Made by a program: the position numbers and the translations under genes. Shown in pieces: positions 19,853-30,730 of a DNA stretch of 64,000 nt (position 1 is the first letter of the stretch; every line of letters starts with the position of its first letter). Where the stretch lies: assembly GCF_030815145.1 (NCBI RefSeq), contig NZ_JAUSWJ010000001.1, positions 2,666,001 through 2,730,000 of the forward strand, in the 5' to 3' direction. Source of the DNA: Kaistia geumhonensis (GTDB lineage Bacteria; Pseudomonadota; Alphaproteobacteria; Rhizobiales; Kaistiaceae). The notes below the pieces were generated by a model. The model ran no database searches and was not told the origin of the DNA. It saw nothing but the letters and a program-made list of their open reading frames with translations.

Positions 19853-20122
19853 TCAGCGACGCAGGCCGAGGCGCTCGATGAGCGACTTGTAGCGCTGCTC
19901 GTCGACCTTCTTGACATAGTCGAGAAGGCTGCGGCGCTGGCTGACGAGCTTCAGCAGGCCACGGCGAGAATGGTTGTCCTTGCCATGGGTCTTGAAGTGC
20001 TCGGTCAGGTTGGCGATCCGCTCCGAAAGAACGGCGACCTGCACTTCCGGCGAACCCGTATCCGTCGGGGTCGTCGCATATTCCTTGATCAGTTCCTGCT
20101 TGCGCGCAGCGGTGATCGACAT
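19853..20122 (-). CDS. rpsO: 30S ribosomal protein S15
   Basis: 89 residues, exactly the usual size, with [20 protein letters not shown] and the C-terminal [12 protein letters not shown]. Primary 16S-binding protein of the small subunit platform. AAAGGA precedes the ATG. Placed between truB and pnp as in most proteobacteria. Confidence 0.97.
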   Translation of the reverse strand: MSITAARKQELIKEYATTPTDTGSPEVQVAVLSERIANLTEHFKTHGKDNHSRRGLLKLVSQRRSLLDYVKKVDEQRYKSLIERLGLRR

Positions 20123-20264
20123 CGGGTCATCCTTTCCGAAAATGAACGATCCGGGACCTTGGCCCGGTTCTCCCGGCGCGGACCTTCGTCACGCGCCGCG
20201 CCCGCCGGAGCCGATGGCCTGTGCCGGGATGTCGTCCAGCACGGTCGCCGCTCCATAGGGCTTC

Positions 20265-20292
20265 GCCCTGAGGGCCGTCGGGCCGTCAGGGC
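20265..20292. repeat. Long hairpin between truB and rpsO
   Basis: GCCCTGA-g-GGCC, loop gtcg, GGCC-g-TCAGGGC: 7 plus 4 bp with one opposed G mismatch. It lies about 70 bp after the truB stop and 140 bp before rpsO on the minus strand. No T-run follows, so partial terminator or processing site. Confidence 0.35.
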
Positions 20293-20362
20293 GCGCGCGA
20301 CATATGCCCGAAGACGCCGCCGATGGCCAGCGGAAAGTTTCCGGGACGAGCCGACACCCCGC

Positions 20363-21283
20363 TCAGCCGCCGACGAAGACGCGCAGCGGATGGAACGATC
20401 CCTGCTCGACCGAACCGATCGCAATCAGCGTGCCCGCCTGCGTGGCGAACACCGTCTCCCCGGCGAGCGGCGCGTCGCGGCCGCGCAGGATGAAGGGCTG
20501 GCCGTTGCGCAGCCGCGCCGCCTCGGCCTCGCCGATGCGGATCTCGCGCATGTCGGACAGCGCCGTCTCGACGGGCGCGAGCAGCGCGTCGCACGCTTCC
20601 GAACCGTCCTCATGGGCGGCGCGCAAGGCGTCGAGCGTCACCATGGACGCCTCGTCGAACGGCCCGACCAGAAGGCGTCGCAGGCGGACGACATGGCCCC
20701 GCGTGCCGAGCGCCCGGCCCATGTCGCGGGCGAGCGCGCGCACATAGGTGCCCTTGCCGCATTCGGCGGCGAAGACGGCGGTGTGCTCGTCCGGCATGTC
20801 CACGATATCGAGCCGGTGTACCTCGATCGGCCGCGGCTCCAGCACCACCTCCTCGCCGTCGCGGGCAAGGTCATAGGCGCGTTCTCCATCGACCTTGATG
20901 GCCGAGAAGGCGGGCGGCACCTGCATGATCGTGCCGGTGAAGGCGGGAAGCAGCGCCTCGATCGCGGCTCGGTCGGGCCGGGCGTCCGAAGTCGCGACGA
21001 CCGCACCCTCGGCGTCGTCGGTCTCCGTCTCCTCGCCCCAGCGGACCGTGAAGCCGTAGATCTTGCGGCCGTCCATGACATAGGGAACGGTCTTCGTCGC
21101 CTCGCCGAGCGCGATCGGCAGCAGGCCGGTCGCGAGCGGATCGAGCGTGCCGGCATGGCCGGCCTTCTGCGCTCCGAAAAGGCGCTTCACGACCGAGACG
21201 GCCTGCGTCGAGGTCATGCCGAGCGGCTTGTCGAGGATCAGCCAGCCGGAAACCGGCCGGCCCTTCTTCTGGCGCTGGCCCAT
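20363..21283 (-). CDS. truB: tRNA pseudouridine(55) synthase
   Basis: 306 residues. Catalytic D48 lies in GHAGTLDPLATG, and the upstream GWLILDKPLGMTS motif is present. The C-terminal part holds the PUA-like region. It modifies U55 in the T-loop of tRNAs. It starts 21 bp after rbfA in the rimP-to-rpsO translation operon. Confidence 0.96.
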   Translation of the reverse strand: MGQRQKKGRPVSGWLILDKPLGMTSTQAVSVVKRLFGAQKAGHAGTLDPLATGLLPIALGEATKTVPYVMDGRKIYGFTVRWGEETETDDAEGAVVATSDARPDRAAIEALLPAFTGTIMQVPPAFSAIKVDGERAYDLARDGEEVVLEPRPIEVHRLDIVDMPDEHTAVFAAECGKGTYVRALARDMGRALGTRGHVVRLRRLLVGPFDEASMVTLDALRAAHEDGSEACDALLAPVETALSDMREIRIGEAEAARLRNGQPFILRGRDAPLAGETVFATQAGTLIAIGSVEQGSFHPLRVFVGG

Positions 21284-21304
21284 GATCGGGAGTGTGCTCC
21301 TGTC

Positions 21305-21763
21305 TCAGCCCTGGCGCGTCTCGTCGACGCCGCCGTCATCGTCGTCCCCGTCCTCGGCGGCGGCCTCGACATCGTGGCGGACGACGGGATCGGAGCGCAG
21401 CAGCGCGTCGATGCGCGAGCCCTGCTCGAAGGAGGTATCGACGCGGAAGCGCAGGTCGGGCGCGAATTTCATGTTGATGCGATGCGCCACCTCGCCACGG
21501 AGAAAGCGACGGTGGCGATCGAGCGCGGCGACGACGCCCTCGACGTTCTGGCCGCCGAGCGGCATCACATAGGCGGTCGCGATCTTGAGATCGGGCGAAA
21601 GCCGCACCTCGGGGATCGTCACCACGACGCGCTCGAGCTCGGGCTCGCGCAGTTCGCCGCGCGCGAGAATCTCGGCGAGGGCATGGCGCACGAGTTCGCC
21701 GACACGCAGCTGGCGCTGACCGGGCGTGCCGATCTTCTTGCCGTTGGAAGCCGTTCTGGCCAT
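21305..21763 (-). CDS. rbfA: 30S ribosome-binding factor RbfA
   Basis: 152 residues from the ATG at 21763 with GAGG 6 nt upstream. KH-type fold with [16 protein letters not shown] near the N-terminus and [16 protein letters not shown]; an acidic tail rich in E and D ends it, as in rhizobial RbfA. Needed for late 16S maturation and cold growth. It lies 165 bp after infB and 21 bp before truB. Confidence 0.95.
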   Translation of the reverse strand: MARTASNGKKIGTPGQRQLRVGELVRHALAEILARGELREPELERVVVTIPEVRLSPDLKIATAYVMPLGGQNVEGVVAALDRHRRFLRGEVAHRINMKFAPDLRFRVDTSFEQGSRIDALLRSDPVVRHDVEAAAEDGDDDDGGVDETRQG

Positions 21764-21928
21764 GGGAAACCTCAGCAATCGGGCCCTGAGCGTCCCTTCC
21801 GGGACGTCTTCAGAGATCCATCTCGGCCCGCGTCGCGGCCAAAGCCACGTCCGCTCGCGCGGGAACGGCGGCCATGAAACAGCTCCGGCCGGGCGAGCCC
21901 GGCCGTGCCGTTCGTGGAAGCGACCGCC

Positions 21929-24649
21929 TTACAGCGAGCGCTTGATCTCCTCGACGCGGTAGCACTCGATGACGTCGCCCGCGCGCATGTCTTCGTAGCG
22001 CTCGAAGGCCATGCCGCATTCCTGGCCGGCCGGCACTTCCTTGACCTCGTCCTTGAAGCGCTTGAGCGTCGAGAGCTTGCCTTCGTGGATGACGACGTTG
22101 TCGCGGATGAGGCGGACATTGGCCCCACGCTCGACCGTGCCGTCGGTGACGCGGCAGCCCGCGACCTTGCCGACCTTGGTGATGTTGAAGATCTCGAGGA
22201 TCTCCGCATTGCCGAGCATGGTCTCGCGCCGTTCCGGCGTCAGCAGGCCGGACATCGCTGCCTTCACGTCGTCCACGAGGTCGTAGATGACGTTGTAGTA
22301 GCGGATCTCGATGCCATCCCGATCGGCCACGTCGCGCGCCTGCTTGTTGGCGCGGACATTGAAGCCGATGATCGCCGCGTTCGAGGCGGCGGCCAGCGTG
22401 ACGTCGGACTCGGTGACGCCGCCGACGCCGGCATGCAGGATGCGGGCGACGACTTCCGAAGTGCCGAGCGCGTCCAGCGCGCCGATGATCGCCTCGACGG
22501 AACCCTGCACGTCACCCTTGATGACAAGCGGGAATTCCTTGAGGCCGGCGCTCTGGCGCTGGCTCATCATTTCGGCGAGCGAGCCGCGCGCCGAAGTCTG
22601 GCGGGCGACGGCCTTCTCGCGCTTCTGGCGGGCGCGGTAATCGGCGATCTCGCGGGCACGGGCCTCGTTCTCGACGACCGCGAAACGGTCGCCGGCCTCG
22701 GGCGCACTCTGGAAACCGAGCACCTCGACGGGCATCGACGGCGGCGCCTCCGACACGGTCTTGCCGTGATCGTCGACGAGCGCGCGGACGCGGCCCCATT
22801 CGGAACCCGCGACGATGATGTCGCCGGGATGCAGCGTGCCGCCTTGAACGAGGACGGTCGCGACCGGGCCGCGGCCCTTGTCGAGCTTGGCCTCGATGAC
22901 GACGCCGTCGGCGACGCGGCGGGGATCGGCCTTGAGATCAAGCACTTCGGCCTGCAGCAGCACGGTCTCGAGCAGACGGTCGAGATTGGCACCCGTCTTG
23001 GCCGAAACCTCGACGTCGAGCGTCTCGCCGCCCATGGATTCGACGAACACCTCGTGCTGGAGGAGTTCGGTGCGCACCCGGGTCGGATCGGCGTCAGGCT
23101 TGTCGATCTTGTTGATGGCGACGATGATCGGCACACCCGCGGCGCGGGCGTGATGGATCGCCTCGATCGTCTGCGGCATCACGCCGTCGTCAGCCGCCAC
23201 CACGAGGATGACGACGTCGGTGGCGCGGGCGCCGCGCTGGCGCATCGCCGTGAAGGCGGCGTGGCCGGGCGTGTCGATGAAGGTGATCTTCTGACCATCC
23301 TGCTCGACCTGGTAGGCGCCAATATGCTGCGTGATGCCGCCGGCCTCGCCGGAGACGACATTCGTCTTGCGGATGGCGTCGAGCAGCGAGGTCTTGCCGT
23401 GGTCGACATGGCCCATGATCGTGACGACCGGCGGACGCGAGACGAGCTCGGCATCGGCGTCCTGGCGGTCGAACAGACCCTCCTCGACGTCCGACTCCGC
23501 GACGCGGCGCACGGTGTGGCCCATGTCCTCGGCGATGATCTGCGCCATGTCGGCGTCGATCACGTCGGTCGCCTTCAGGAGCTGGCCCTGCTTCATCAGG
23601 AACTTGATGACGTCGACGGCGCGCTCCGACATGCGGTTGGCGAGATCGCCGATGGTGATCGTCTCGGGGATGACCACTTCACGGGAGATCTTCTCGCGCG
23701 GACCCTGTGCCATGAGGCGGGCCCGCTCACGCTCGCGGCGGCGGCGGACCGAGGCGAGCGAACGCTCGCGCTCAGAATCGTCCAGCGCGTTCGAAAGCGT
23801 CAGGCGGCCGCGCGGCTTGCCGTCGTCCTTCTTGACGGGCTTCGGATCGACCGCCTTCGGACGCTTGGTCGTGGACGGACGCAGACCGCCGGAGCGATCC
23901 TCCTCGTCGTCGGCACGCCCGGGGGCGCGGGCGCCGGGAGCGGCGGTGCGGGCACCGGGCTTCTCGGCGGCGTCGGGCGCGCGTTCGCCGGCAGGGCGAG
24001 CGGCCGGCGTCGTGGCGGCGCGGGGCTTCTCTTCGCCGAGACGGCGACGGGCCGCTTCCTCGGCGCGCTCCTTGACGACGGCCTCGGCGGCGCGACGTGC
24101 GTCTTCCTCGGCCTGGCGCTTGGCGGCTTCCTCGCGCTCCTTGGCGAGGCGAGCCTCCTCGATCACGCGGCGCTTGGCGTCTTCCTCGGCCTGGCGCCGC
24201 TCCTCGGCATCGCGGATGCGGGCATCGGCGAGCGCACGGGCACGGGCATCCAGCTCGTCGGACGAAAGCTGGCGCAGGACCATGCCGGAGCGCTGCGGCT
24301 GGGACCGCGTCGACTGCGACGGCGCGGCGGGCGTCGGCCTTGCCTGCGTGTTGGACTGGATGGTCCGAGTCTGCGAAGCCTGCGGCTGCGCCGGGCGTGC
24401 CGGCTGCTGCGGGGCGGGCGCGGCCGGGCGCGCGGCGGGAGCCGACGCGGCAGCAGGAGCCGCGGCCTGCGGTCCCTCGCTCTTGCCGGGGATCACCACC
24501 CGCTTCTTCTTCTCGACGACGACGGTGTTGGTGCGCCCGTGCGAGAAGCTCTGCCTGACGGTCCCGCGCTCGAGGTCACGGCCCTTGAGGCTCAGCGTCT
24601 TCTTCGCGCCGCCAACATCCTTGTCGCCGCTATTGCTCGTATCGTTCAT
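21929..24649 (-). CDS. infB: Translation initiation factor IF-2
   Basis: 906 residues from the ATG at 24649, 7 bp after the ylxR stop; an in-frame GTG at 24685 would overlap ylxR. The N-terminal third is low complexity (A, P, R, E rich, coiled-coil-like). The GTPase domain has G1 [10 protein letters not shown]3 DTPGHAAF and G4 NKID, followed by the fMet-tRNA-binding C-terminal domains. A large antisense reading frame over it is an artefact. Central gene of the nusA operon. Confidence 0.97.
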   Translation of the reverse strand: MNDTSNSGDKDVGGAKKTLSLKGRDLERGTVRQSFSHGRTNTVVVEKKKRVVIPGKSEGPQAAAPAAASAPAARPAAPAPQQPARPAQPQASQTRTIQSNTQARPTPAAPSQSTRSQPQRSGMVLRQLSSDELDARARALADARIRDAEERRQAEEDAKRRVIEEARLAKEREEAAKRQAEEDARRAAEAVVKERAEEAARRRLGEEKPRAATTPAARPAGERAPDAAEKPGARTAAPGARAPGRADDEEDRSGGLRPSTTKRPKAVDPKPVKKDDGKPRGRLTLSNALDDSERERSLASVRRRRERERARLMAQGPREKISREVVIPETITIGDLANRMSERAVDVIKFLMKQGQLLKATDVIDADMAQIIAEDMGHTVRRVAESDVEEGLFDRQDADAELVSRPPVVTIMGHVDHGKTSLLDAIRKTNVVSGEAGGITQHIGAYQVEQDGQKITFIDTPGHAAFTAMRQRGARATDVVILVVAADDGVMPQTIEAIHHARAAGVPIIVAINKIDKPDADPTRVRTELLQHEVFVESMGGETLDVEVSAKTGANLDRLLETVLLQAEVLDLKADPRRVADGVVIEAKLDKGRGPVATVLVQGGTLHPGDIIVAGSEWGRVRALVDDHGKTVSEAPPSMPVEVLGFQSAPEAGDRFAVVENEARAREIADYRARQKREKAVARQTSARGSLAEMMSQRQSAGLKEFPLVIKGDVQGSVEAIIGALDALGTSEVVARILHAGVGGVTESDVTLAAASNAAIIGFNVRANKQARDVADRDGIEIRYYNVIYDLVDDVKAAMSGLLTPERRETMLGNAEILEIFNITKVGKVAGCRVTDGTVERGANVRLIRDNVVIHEGKLSTLKRFKDEVKEVPAGQECGMAFERYEDMRAGDVIECYRVEEIKRSL

Positions 24650-24656
24650 TCGGTCA

Positions 24657-25394
24657 TCAGTCCTGCGGGTCTCGCGCCCTGTCACGGCGCATCTTCTCGG
24701 GCACTTCCGGCAATTCGCTTGTCGGGCCGTCGATCTGTTTCAGGTCGTGGCCAGGGCCGATGCCAAGGTCACCGTCGCCAACGCCGACAGGCCCGTCTTC
24801 TCCCAGAAAACGGGCGAGCGCGGCGACACGCTCCATGACATTCTCGCTCGCTCGGCCGGCGAGCAGTGCAGCATGTATCACATTTGTCCGCCCCAATGCC
24901 AAATCCAATTGTTCGGATCGGAAGATCCGGACAATCGGAACGGCATCGGCACTCCCGTAGCGGCGCCTGAGCGCCGCCGCGATTTTCGCGCGGCCATCAT
25001 CGGCCGCCTCGCGCGCCTGCAGCACGGCGACGACGCCGCCCTTGGCGATCGCCGCCTCCACCTTGGCGAAACCGGCGACGATCTCGCCGGCCTTGCGGGC
25101 GAAGGACAGGGCCTGAACGGCTCCATCCTCCAGCAGCCCCGCCACGCGATCGGCGAGACCCGGCTCGACGGTCACCGCCGTCTTGAAGCCGCGTGCGAAC
25201 AAGCGCTTGCGCTCCGCCGCCGCGACCATCTCGCGGCGCGCCGTCACCCAGACGCCGCGTCCGGGAAGACGGCGGCGCAGATCCGGCACCACCCGCCCCT
25301 CGGGGTCGAGCACGAAACGGATCAACTGGTCCGACGGCATCGCCAGCCGCGACACGACGCAGCTTCTGATCGTCGGCTCCCTGCGTCGCACCAT
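24657..25394 (-). CDS. YlxR/RnpM RNA-binding protein with a C-terminal L7Ae-like domain
   Basis: About 245 residues. The YlxR domain is at the N-terminus ([12 protein letters not shown], then [10 protein letters not shown]), where the usual RxCVGCR motif reads RSCVVSR. Residues about 95-185 ([17 protein letters not shown], then [12 protein letters not shown]) resemble a ribosomal L7Ae-type RNA-binding domain, a fusion typical of alphaproteobacteria. The end is acidic. Start uncertain: GTG at 25397, ATG at 25394 or GTG at 25391 all follow AAGGG closely. It lies between nusA (26-29 bp) and infB (7 bp). Confidence 0.88.
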   Translation of the reverse strand: MVRRREPTIRSCVVSRLAMPSDQLIRFVLDPEGRVVPDLRRRLPGRGVWVTARREMVAAAERKRLFARGFKTAVTVEPGLADRVAGLLEDGAVQALSFARKAGEIVAGFAKVEAAIAKGGVVAVLQAREAADDGRAKIAAALRRRYGSADAVPIVRIFRSEQLDLALGRTNVIHAALLAGRASENVMERVAALARFLGEDGPVGVGDGDLGIGPGHDLKQIDGPTSELPEVPEKMRRDRARDPQD

Positions 25395-25423
25395 CACCCT
25401 TGCGCCCGTGGCCCTTCCTTCGC

Positions 25424-27019
25424 TCAGGCCTCGGTCTCCTCGGCTGCTTCCTCGGTCTCGGCCGCGGCCTCTTCCTCGGTGATCCAGCCGACCTTGACGC
25501 GCGCCGTCATGATCATGCGCTCGGCATCGGCGCGCGACAGGCCGAACTTGTCGAGCAGCCCGCCATGGCGCTTCGTCTCGCCTTCGCCGCGCTCCGCCCA
25601 GCCGACCAGGTCGTCGGGAACATAGCCGGCGAAATCCTCGACAGTCTTGATCCCGTCCTTGCCGAGCGCCACCAGCATCGAGCTGGTCATGCCCGGCAGT
25701 TCCTTGAGTTCGTCGGCGACGCCGAGCGCCTTGCGCTCTTCGTCATGCTCGGCCTCGATCCGCTCGAGATAGTCGCGGGCGCGCTGCTGCAGCTCGGCCG
25801 CGGTCTCCTCGTCGAAGCCCTCGATGGATGCGAGCTCGTCGGAATCGACGAAGGCGATCTCCTCCAGCGAGGCGAAACCTTCCGAGGCGAGCAGCTGGCC
25901 GACCACCTCGTCGGCGTCGAGTGCCGTGTTGAAAAGTGTTGAACGCTCTTGAAATTCCTTCTGCCGGCGTTCCGACTCCTCCTGCTCGGTGAGGATGTCG
26001 ATGTCCCAGCCGGTCAGCTGCGAGGCGAGGCGGACGTTCTGGCCGCGACGGCCGATCGCAAGCGACAGTTGGTCATCCGGGACCACGACTTCAATACGCT
26101 CGGCCTCTTCGTCGAGCACGACCTTGGCGACTTCCGCCGGCTGCAGGCCGTTGACAATGAAGGTCGCGGGATCAGGCGACCACGGGATGATGTCGATCTT
26201 CTCGCCCTGCAACTCGTTCACGACCGCCTGGACGCGGCTGCCGCGCATGCCGACGCAGGCGCCGACCGGATCGATCGAGCTGTCGCGCGAGATGACGGCC
26301 ATCTTGGCGCGCGAGCCCGGATCGCGGGCGACGGCCTTCACCTCGATGATGCCGTCATAGATCTCCGGCACTTCCTGCGCGAAGAGCTTGGCCATGAACT
26401 GGGGATGGGTGCGCGACAGGAAGATCTGCGGTCCGCGCTGCTCGCGCCGCACGTCGTAGACATAGGAGCGGATGCGGTCGCCGTAGCGGAAGGTCTCGCG
26501 CGGGATAAGTTCGTCGCGGCGCACGATACCTTCGCCACGGCCGAGGTCGACGATGACATTGCCATATTCGACGCGCTTGACCTGGCCGTTGACGATCTCG
26601 CCGATGCGATCCTTGTACTCGTCGAACTGCCGGTCGCGCTCGGCCTCCCGCACCTTCTGCACGATGACCTGCTTGGCCGACTGCGCGGCGATGCGTCCGA
26701 AATCCATCGGCGGCAGCGGCTCGGCGATATAGTCGCCGACGCGGGCGGCGGGGTTCTGGTCGGTCGCGAGTTCGAGCGCGATCTCGGTCGCCGGGTTCTC
26801 GACCTGCTCGACCACCTGCAACAGGCGCTGGAGGCGGATCTCGCCGGTCTTCGGGTTGATCTCGGCGCGGACATCGGTCTCCGAGCCGTAGCGCGAGCGC
26901 GCGGCCTTCTGGATAGCGTCTTCCATCGCCGCAATGACGATCTGCCGGTCGATCACCTTCTCTCGGGCGACCGCGTCGGCGATCTGCAAGAGCTCGAGCC
27001 GGTTGGCGCTGACTGCCAT
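25424..27019 (-). CDS. nusA: Transcription termination/antitermination factor NusA
   Basis: 531 residues. An N-terminal polymerase-binding domain, S1 ([19 protein letters not shown]), two KH domains ([16 protein letters not shown] and [15 protein letters not shown]), then two helix-hairpin-helix repeats ([20 protein letters not shown] and [18 protein letters not shown]) and an acidic C-terminus. Second gene of the rimP-nusA-ylxR-infB operon, 39 bp after rimP. Confidence 0.97.
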   Translation of the reverse strand: MAVSANRLELLQIADAVAREKVIDRQIVIAAMEDAIQKAARSRYGSETDVRAEINPKTGEIRLQRLLQVVEQVENPATEIALELATDQNPAARVGDYIAEPLPPMDFGRIAAQSAKQVIVQKVREAERDRQFDEYKDRIGEIVNGQVKRVEYGNVIVDLGRGEGIVRRDELIPRETFRYGDRIRSYVYDVRREQRGPQIFLSRTHPQFMAKLFAQEVPEIYDGIIEVKAVARDPGSRAKMAVISRDSSIDPVGACVGMRGSRVQAVVNELQGEKIDIIPWSPDPATFIVNGLQPAEVAKVVLDEEAERIEVVVPDDQLSLAIGRRGQNVRLASQLTGWDIDILTEQEESERRQKEFQERSTLFNTALDADEVVGQLLASEGFASLEEIAFVDSDELASIEGFDEETAAELQQRARDYLERIEAEHDEERKALGVADELKELPGMTSSMLVALGKDGIKTVEDFAGYVPDDLVGWAERGEGETKRHGGLLDKFGLSRADAERMIMTARVKVGWITEEEAAAETEEAAEETEA

Positions 27020-27058
27020 CGTCCTGTCTCCACTGTTCTCGTTGGACGGTCGCGCGCC

Positions 27059-27667
27059 TCAGGCGTCCGCGGTTCCGTCGGTGATGTCGTCGATATCGGT
27101 GCCATCGCCGTCGGCGAGGGCCTTCTGGTTGCGCAACGCGTCGTCGATGAGCGCGTCGGTGAGGACGAGCTTGGCATCGCCGATGAGCGAAAGCGGCAGG
27201 GTCACGCGATCGGGCGCTCCGGCCGGCGCATCCTCCAGCTTGAGGCCCGTGGCATCGCCCTCGAGACCGGTCAGCGTGCCGCGGAAGCGGCGGCGCCCCT
27301 CGATCGGCTGCGACGTCTCGATGCGGGCGACATGGCCGGACCAGCGCTCGAAATCGGACCGCCGCACCAGCGGCCGGTCGATGCCGGGCGAGGAAACCTC
27401 GAGGTGGTAGGCCTCGGAAACGGGATCCTCGACATCGAGCGCCGGCGAGACGTTGCGGCTGATCGCTTCGCAGTCGTCGACCGACATCGTGCCGTCGGGA
27501 CGCTCCGCCATGATCTGCACCGTCATGCCGTTGCGACGCGACGACTTCACGCGCACCAGGCGATAGCCGAGATCGACGATGATCGGCTCGACGATCGCCG
27601 CGATGCGGGCGTCGACGCCGGTCTCGACGACGAGGCGGGCGTCACTCTCTGCTTGTGGCTCGGCCAA
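27059..27667 (-). CDS. rimP: Ribosome maturation factor RimP
   Basis: 202 residues if it starts at the TTG 27667, which reads [17 protein letters not shown] and matches the length of rhizobial RimP. The open frame extends to 27826, but that extension overlaps the likely promoter and has no family resemblance. Family motifs: [20 protein letters not shown] and [14 protein letters not shown]. Assists 30S assembly. First gene of the operon. Start confidence is moderate. Confidence 0.92.
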   Translation of the reverse strand: MAEPQAESDARLVVETGVDARIAAIVEPIIVDLGYRLVRVKSSRRNGMTVQIMAERPDGTMSVDDCEAISRNVSPALDVEDPVSEAYHLEVSSPGIDRPLVRRSDFERWSGHVARIETSQPIEGRRRFRGTLTGLEGDATGLKLEDAPAGAPDRVTLPLSLIGDAKLVLTDALIDDALRNQKALADGDGTDIDDITDGTADA

Positions 27668-27797
27668 GGCTGTCCGTCCGAACGGTTCGACCGGCGATGA
27701 GAGCGAAGTCCGGCTGCAACGTCTTTTGCAAGAGGCTTCGCGAGCGGGCCCGGAAGCCCACTCCCCAACGATCCGGTCGTTTGAGATGAATGCAAGC

Positions 27798-27826
27798 CGT
27801 ATAGGCCCGAAGGCCGCGGAATGCAA
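27798..27826 (-). promoter_or_regulatory. Sigma70-type promoter of the rimP-nusA-infB operon
   Basis: Minus strand TTGCAT (27821-27826), 17-nt spacer, TATACG (27798-27803). Start near 27790 leaves a leader of about 120 nt and supports the TTG at 27667 as the rimP start. Confidence 0.6.
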
Positions 27827-27981
27827 GCTTCGTCGTCGGGCGGCGTACCGTCGCCGTGGCTGCGGCGCAACCGCTCGCCTTTATTTCGATTGCTTCCGGT
27901 CGTGGCAATACATTGCTAAGGAGCCTCTCGACACTTTCGGAATTGTTCGATCCCGAACGTCCTTACCCGGTGCCGCGTCCC

Positions 27982-28074
27982 ATGAAATCCATCGCCCTGC
28001 GCCTTGCCGCCTTCGTCGTGCTGACCGCCGCCTCGAGCTCGCTGCTCGCCCTGCCCTATCTCGTCGGCAATTGA
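27982..28074 (+). CDS. Possible 30-residue hydrophobic peptide
   Basis: ATG at 27982 gives MKSIALRLAAFVVLTAASSS and ten more residues, with one transmembrane or signal-like segment. No good ribosome site is seen. It sits alone on the plus strand between minus-strand genes. It could be real or chance; no family recognised. Confidence 0.2.
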   Translation: MKSIALRLAAFVVLTAASSSLLALPYLVGN

Positions 28075-28090
28075 CCGGCGCGCGGGCGGA

Positions 28091-28785
28091 TCAGCGGCGG
28101 CGAAACGTCAGATAGGTTCCCCGCCGCCCCTCGCGGATCGCCTTCTGCTCGTAGCGCGTTCCCGGCCAGCCGGGGAAAGGCCGCCGCCAGTCGTCGGCGT
28201 CCATGGCCGTCCAGGCGAAGTCGGCGCTGCGGCCGATCGCGAGCAGCGTCCAGTCGACATAGGACGGGATGTCGGACGCGAAGCGGAAGAAACCGCCCGG
28301 CACCAGCACCCGGGCGATGCGCGCGAGATTGGTGTCCGACACGAAGCGACGCTTCCAATGGCGCCGCTTCGGCCAGGGATCGGGATACAGCAGGTCGACG
28401 ACGGAAACGCTCGCCTCCGGCAGCCAGTCGAGAAGCTCCGCCGCGTCGCGGTCGAACAGACGGACATTGCCACGCGGCTCAGTATCGAGCGCGGCCGCCA
28501 CCTTGGCCATGCCGTTCACGAAAGGCTCGACGCCGATGCGGCCGACATGAGACTCGGCCGCGGCGCGATGCAGAAGATGCTCACCGCCGCCGAAGCCGAT
28601 CTCCAGCGCCACCGCATCGACCGGATCGCTGAACAGACCGGCAAGACGAGCCGGAGGCTCGGCGGCGAGATCCAGCGCGTAGCTGTCTAGCCCGCGCGTC
28701 AGGGCGTCCGCCCGGGCCGGACGAAGGCTATGGCCCTTGCGGCGGCCGTAGAAGGAATCGCGCCGGCCGCCCTCGACGGGATCGG

Positions 28786-28789
<4 letters not shown>
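28091..28789 (-). CDS. trmB: tRNA (guanine-N7-)-methyltransferase
   Basis: 232 residues starting at TTG 28789, whose TTGA overlaps the metK stop. There is no ATG nearby in frame, and the sequence from [19 protein letters not shown] fits the family. SAM-binding [14 protein letters not shown], then [17 protein letters not shown], the hallmark of TrmB, and the C-terminal [12 protein letters not shown]. Makes m7G46 in tRNAs with SAM from MetK, the coupled upstream gene. Confidence 0.94.
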
Positions 28790-29976
<1,187 letters not shown>

Positions 29977-29998
29977 TCGGGGGTCCCCGCATCTTTTG

Positions 29999-30015
29999 CC
30001 GGGTCGCTGACCCGG
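29999..30015 (-). repeat. Hairpin in the metK leader
   Basis: CCGGGTC-GCT-GACCCGG, a 7-bp stem with a 3-nt loop, 23 bp upstream of the metK TTG. Downstream of TTGACC and an A/T-rich box near 30036-30060 that could be a promoter. No known SAM riboswitch fold was recognised. Confidence 0.35.
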
Positions 30016-30166
30016 GGCGAATGTGGACAGGTTTTTAATAGGATGGCGCGGGGGGTCAAGCGCAACTGCGGGCCGATGCGCAAATGCAGGGCGGGCCGGA
30101 AAAAGATTCCAACGTCCGGCGGCGCCGCGCAAGCAGCGCAGCGCCGGAACCGAAGAATGGTGCGTT

Positions 30167-30577
30167 TCAGTCCTCGGCTTCGTCGCCTGCGATGGCGCGA
30201 ACGAGATCGACGACCTTTCGGCGCACGCGCGGATCCTTGATGCGGACGAAGGCGCGGTTGAGCTGCAGCCCCTCGGAAGACGAGAGGAAGTCCGTCACGA
30301 AGGCCGCCGGACGCGATTCCTCGAACCCGATCTCGGACGGTGCGCCCGGCGCATCCTCGAAGAAGAACGAGACCGGAACCTGGAGCACCGAAGCGATGTG
30401 CTGCAACCGGCTCGCGCCGATCCGGTTGGTTCCCTTTTCGTATTTCTGAATCTGCTGGAACGTGATGCCCAGGCTCTCCCCGAGCTTCTCCTGGCTCATG
30501 TTCTGCATCATTCGGCGCAGACGAACCCGACCTCCCACGTGAACATCGATGGGATTCGGCACTTTCTTATTGACCAT
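30167..30577 (-). CDS. XRE-family helix-turn-helix transcriptional regulator
   Basis: 136 residues from [22 protein letters not shown]_3 region [20 protein letters not shown] then [15 protein letters not shown], typical of rhizobial SinR-like regulators of this size, followed by a C-terminal helical part. It sits between lnt and metK in the same order as in related bacteria. Targets unknown; it may regulate itself or metK. Confidence 0.88.
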   Translation of the reverse strand: MVNKKVPNPIDVHVGGRVRLRRMMQNMSQEKLGESLGITFQQIQKYEKGTNRIGASRLQHIASVLQVPVSFFFEDAPGAPSEIGFEESRPAAFVTDFLSSSEGLQLNRAFVRIKDPRVRRKVVDLVRAIAGDEAED

Positions 30578-30696
30578 CGAGGGCTCTTTTCTCCGGAAAT
30601 GCACAATTCGTCCCGGCGGCGAACATCAATTGTCGCTCGCAGAACTGATTCCAGTCTTTGCTGGACGGCATTGCTCCCGGCGCCATCCAACCGGCC

Positions 30697-30723
30697 CACG
30701 TTGCCAAAATGGAGGGCAACGTG
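30697..30723. repeat. Perfect inverted repeat CACGTTGCC-N9-GGCAACGTG between lnt and xre
   Basis: 9-bp perfect arms at 30697-30705 and 30715-30723. It is 7 bp after the lnt stop and about 120 bp before the xre start. No T-run, so an operator or 3'-end stem are both possible. Confidence 0.45.
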
Positions 30724-30730
30724 CAGCCTG

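Larger units (their letters stand above)
27668..28090. other. Non-coding stretch between divergent-facing trmB end and rimP start
   Basis: 423 bp. It holds a likely promoter for rimP (27798-27826), a leader of about 120 nt before rimP, and a doubtful 30-codon plus-strand ORF (27982-28074). Nothing else was recognised. Confidence 0.5.

Noticed and set aside
17473-19881. 802-codon plus-strand frame
   Set aside because: Antisense to pnp, no ribosome site, no recognisable motif.
21905-24838. 977-codon plus-strand frame
   Set aside because: Antisense to infB; composition artefact.
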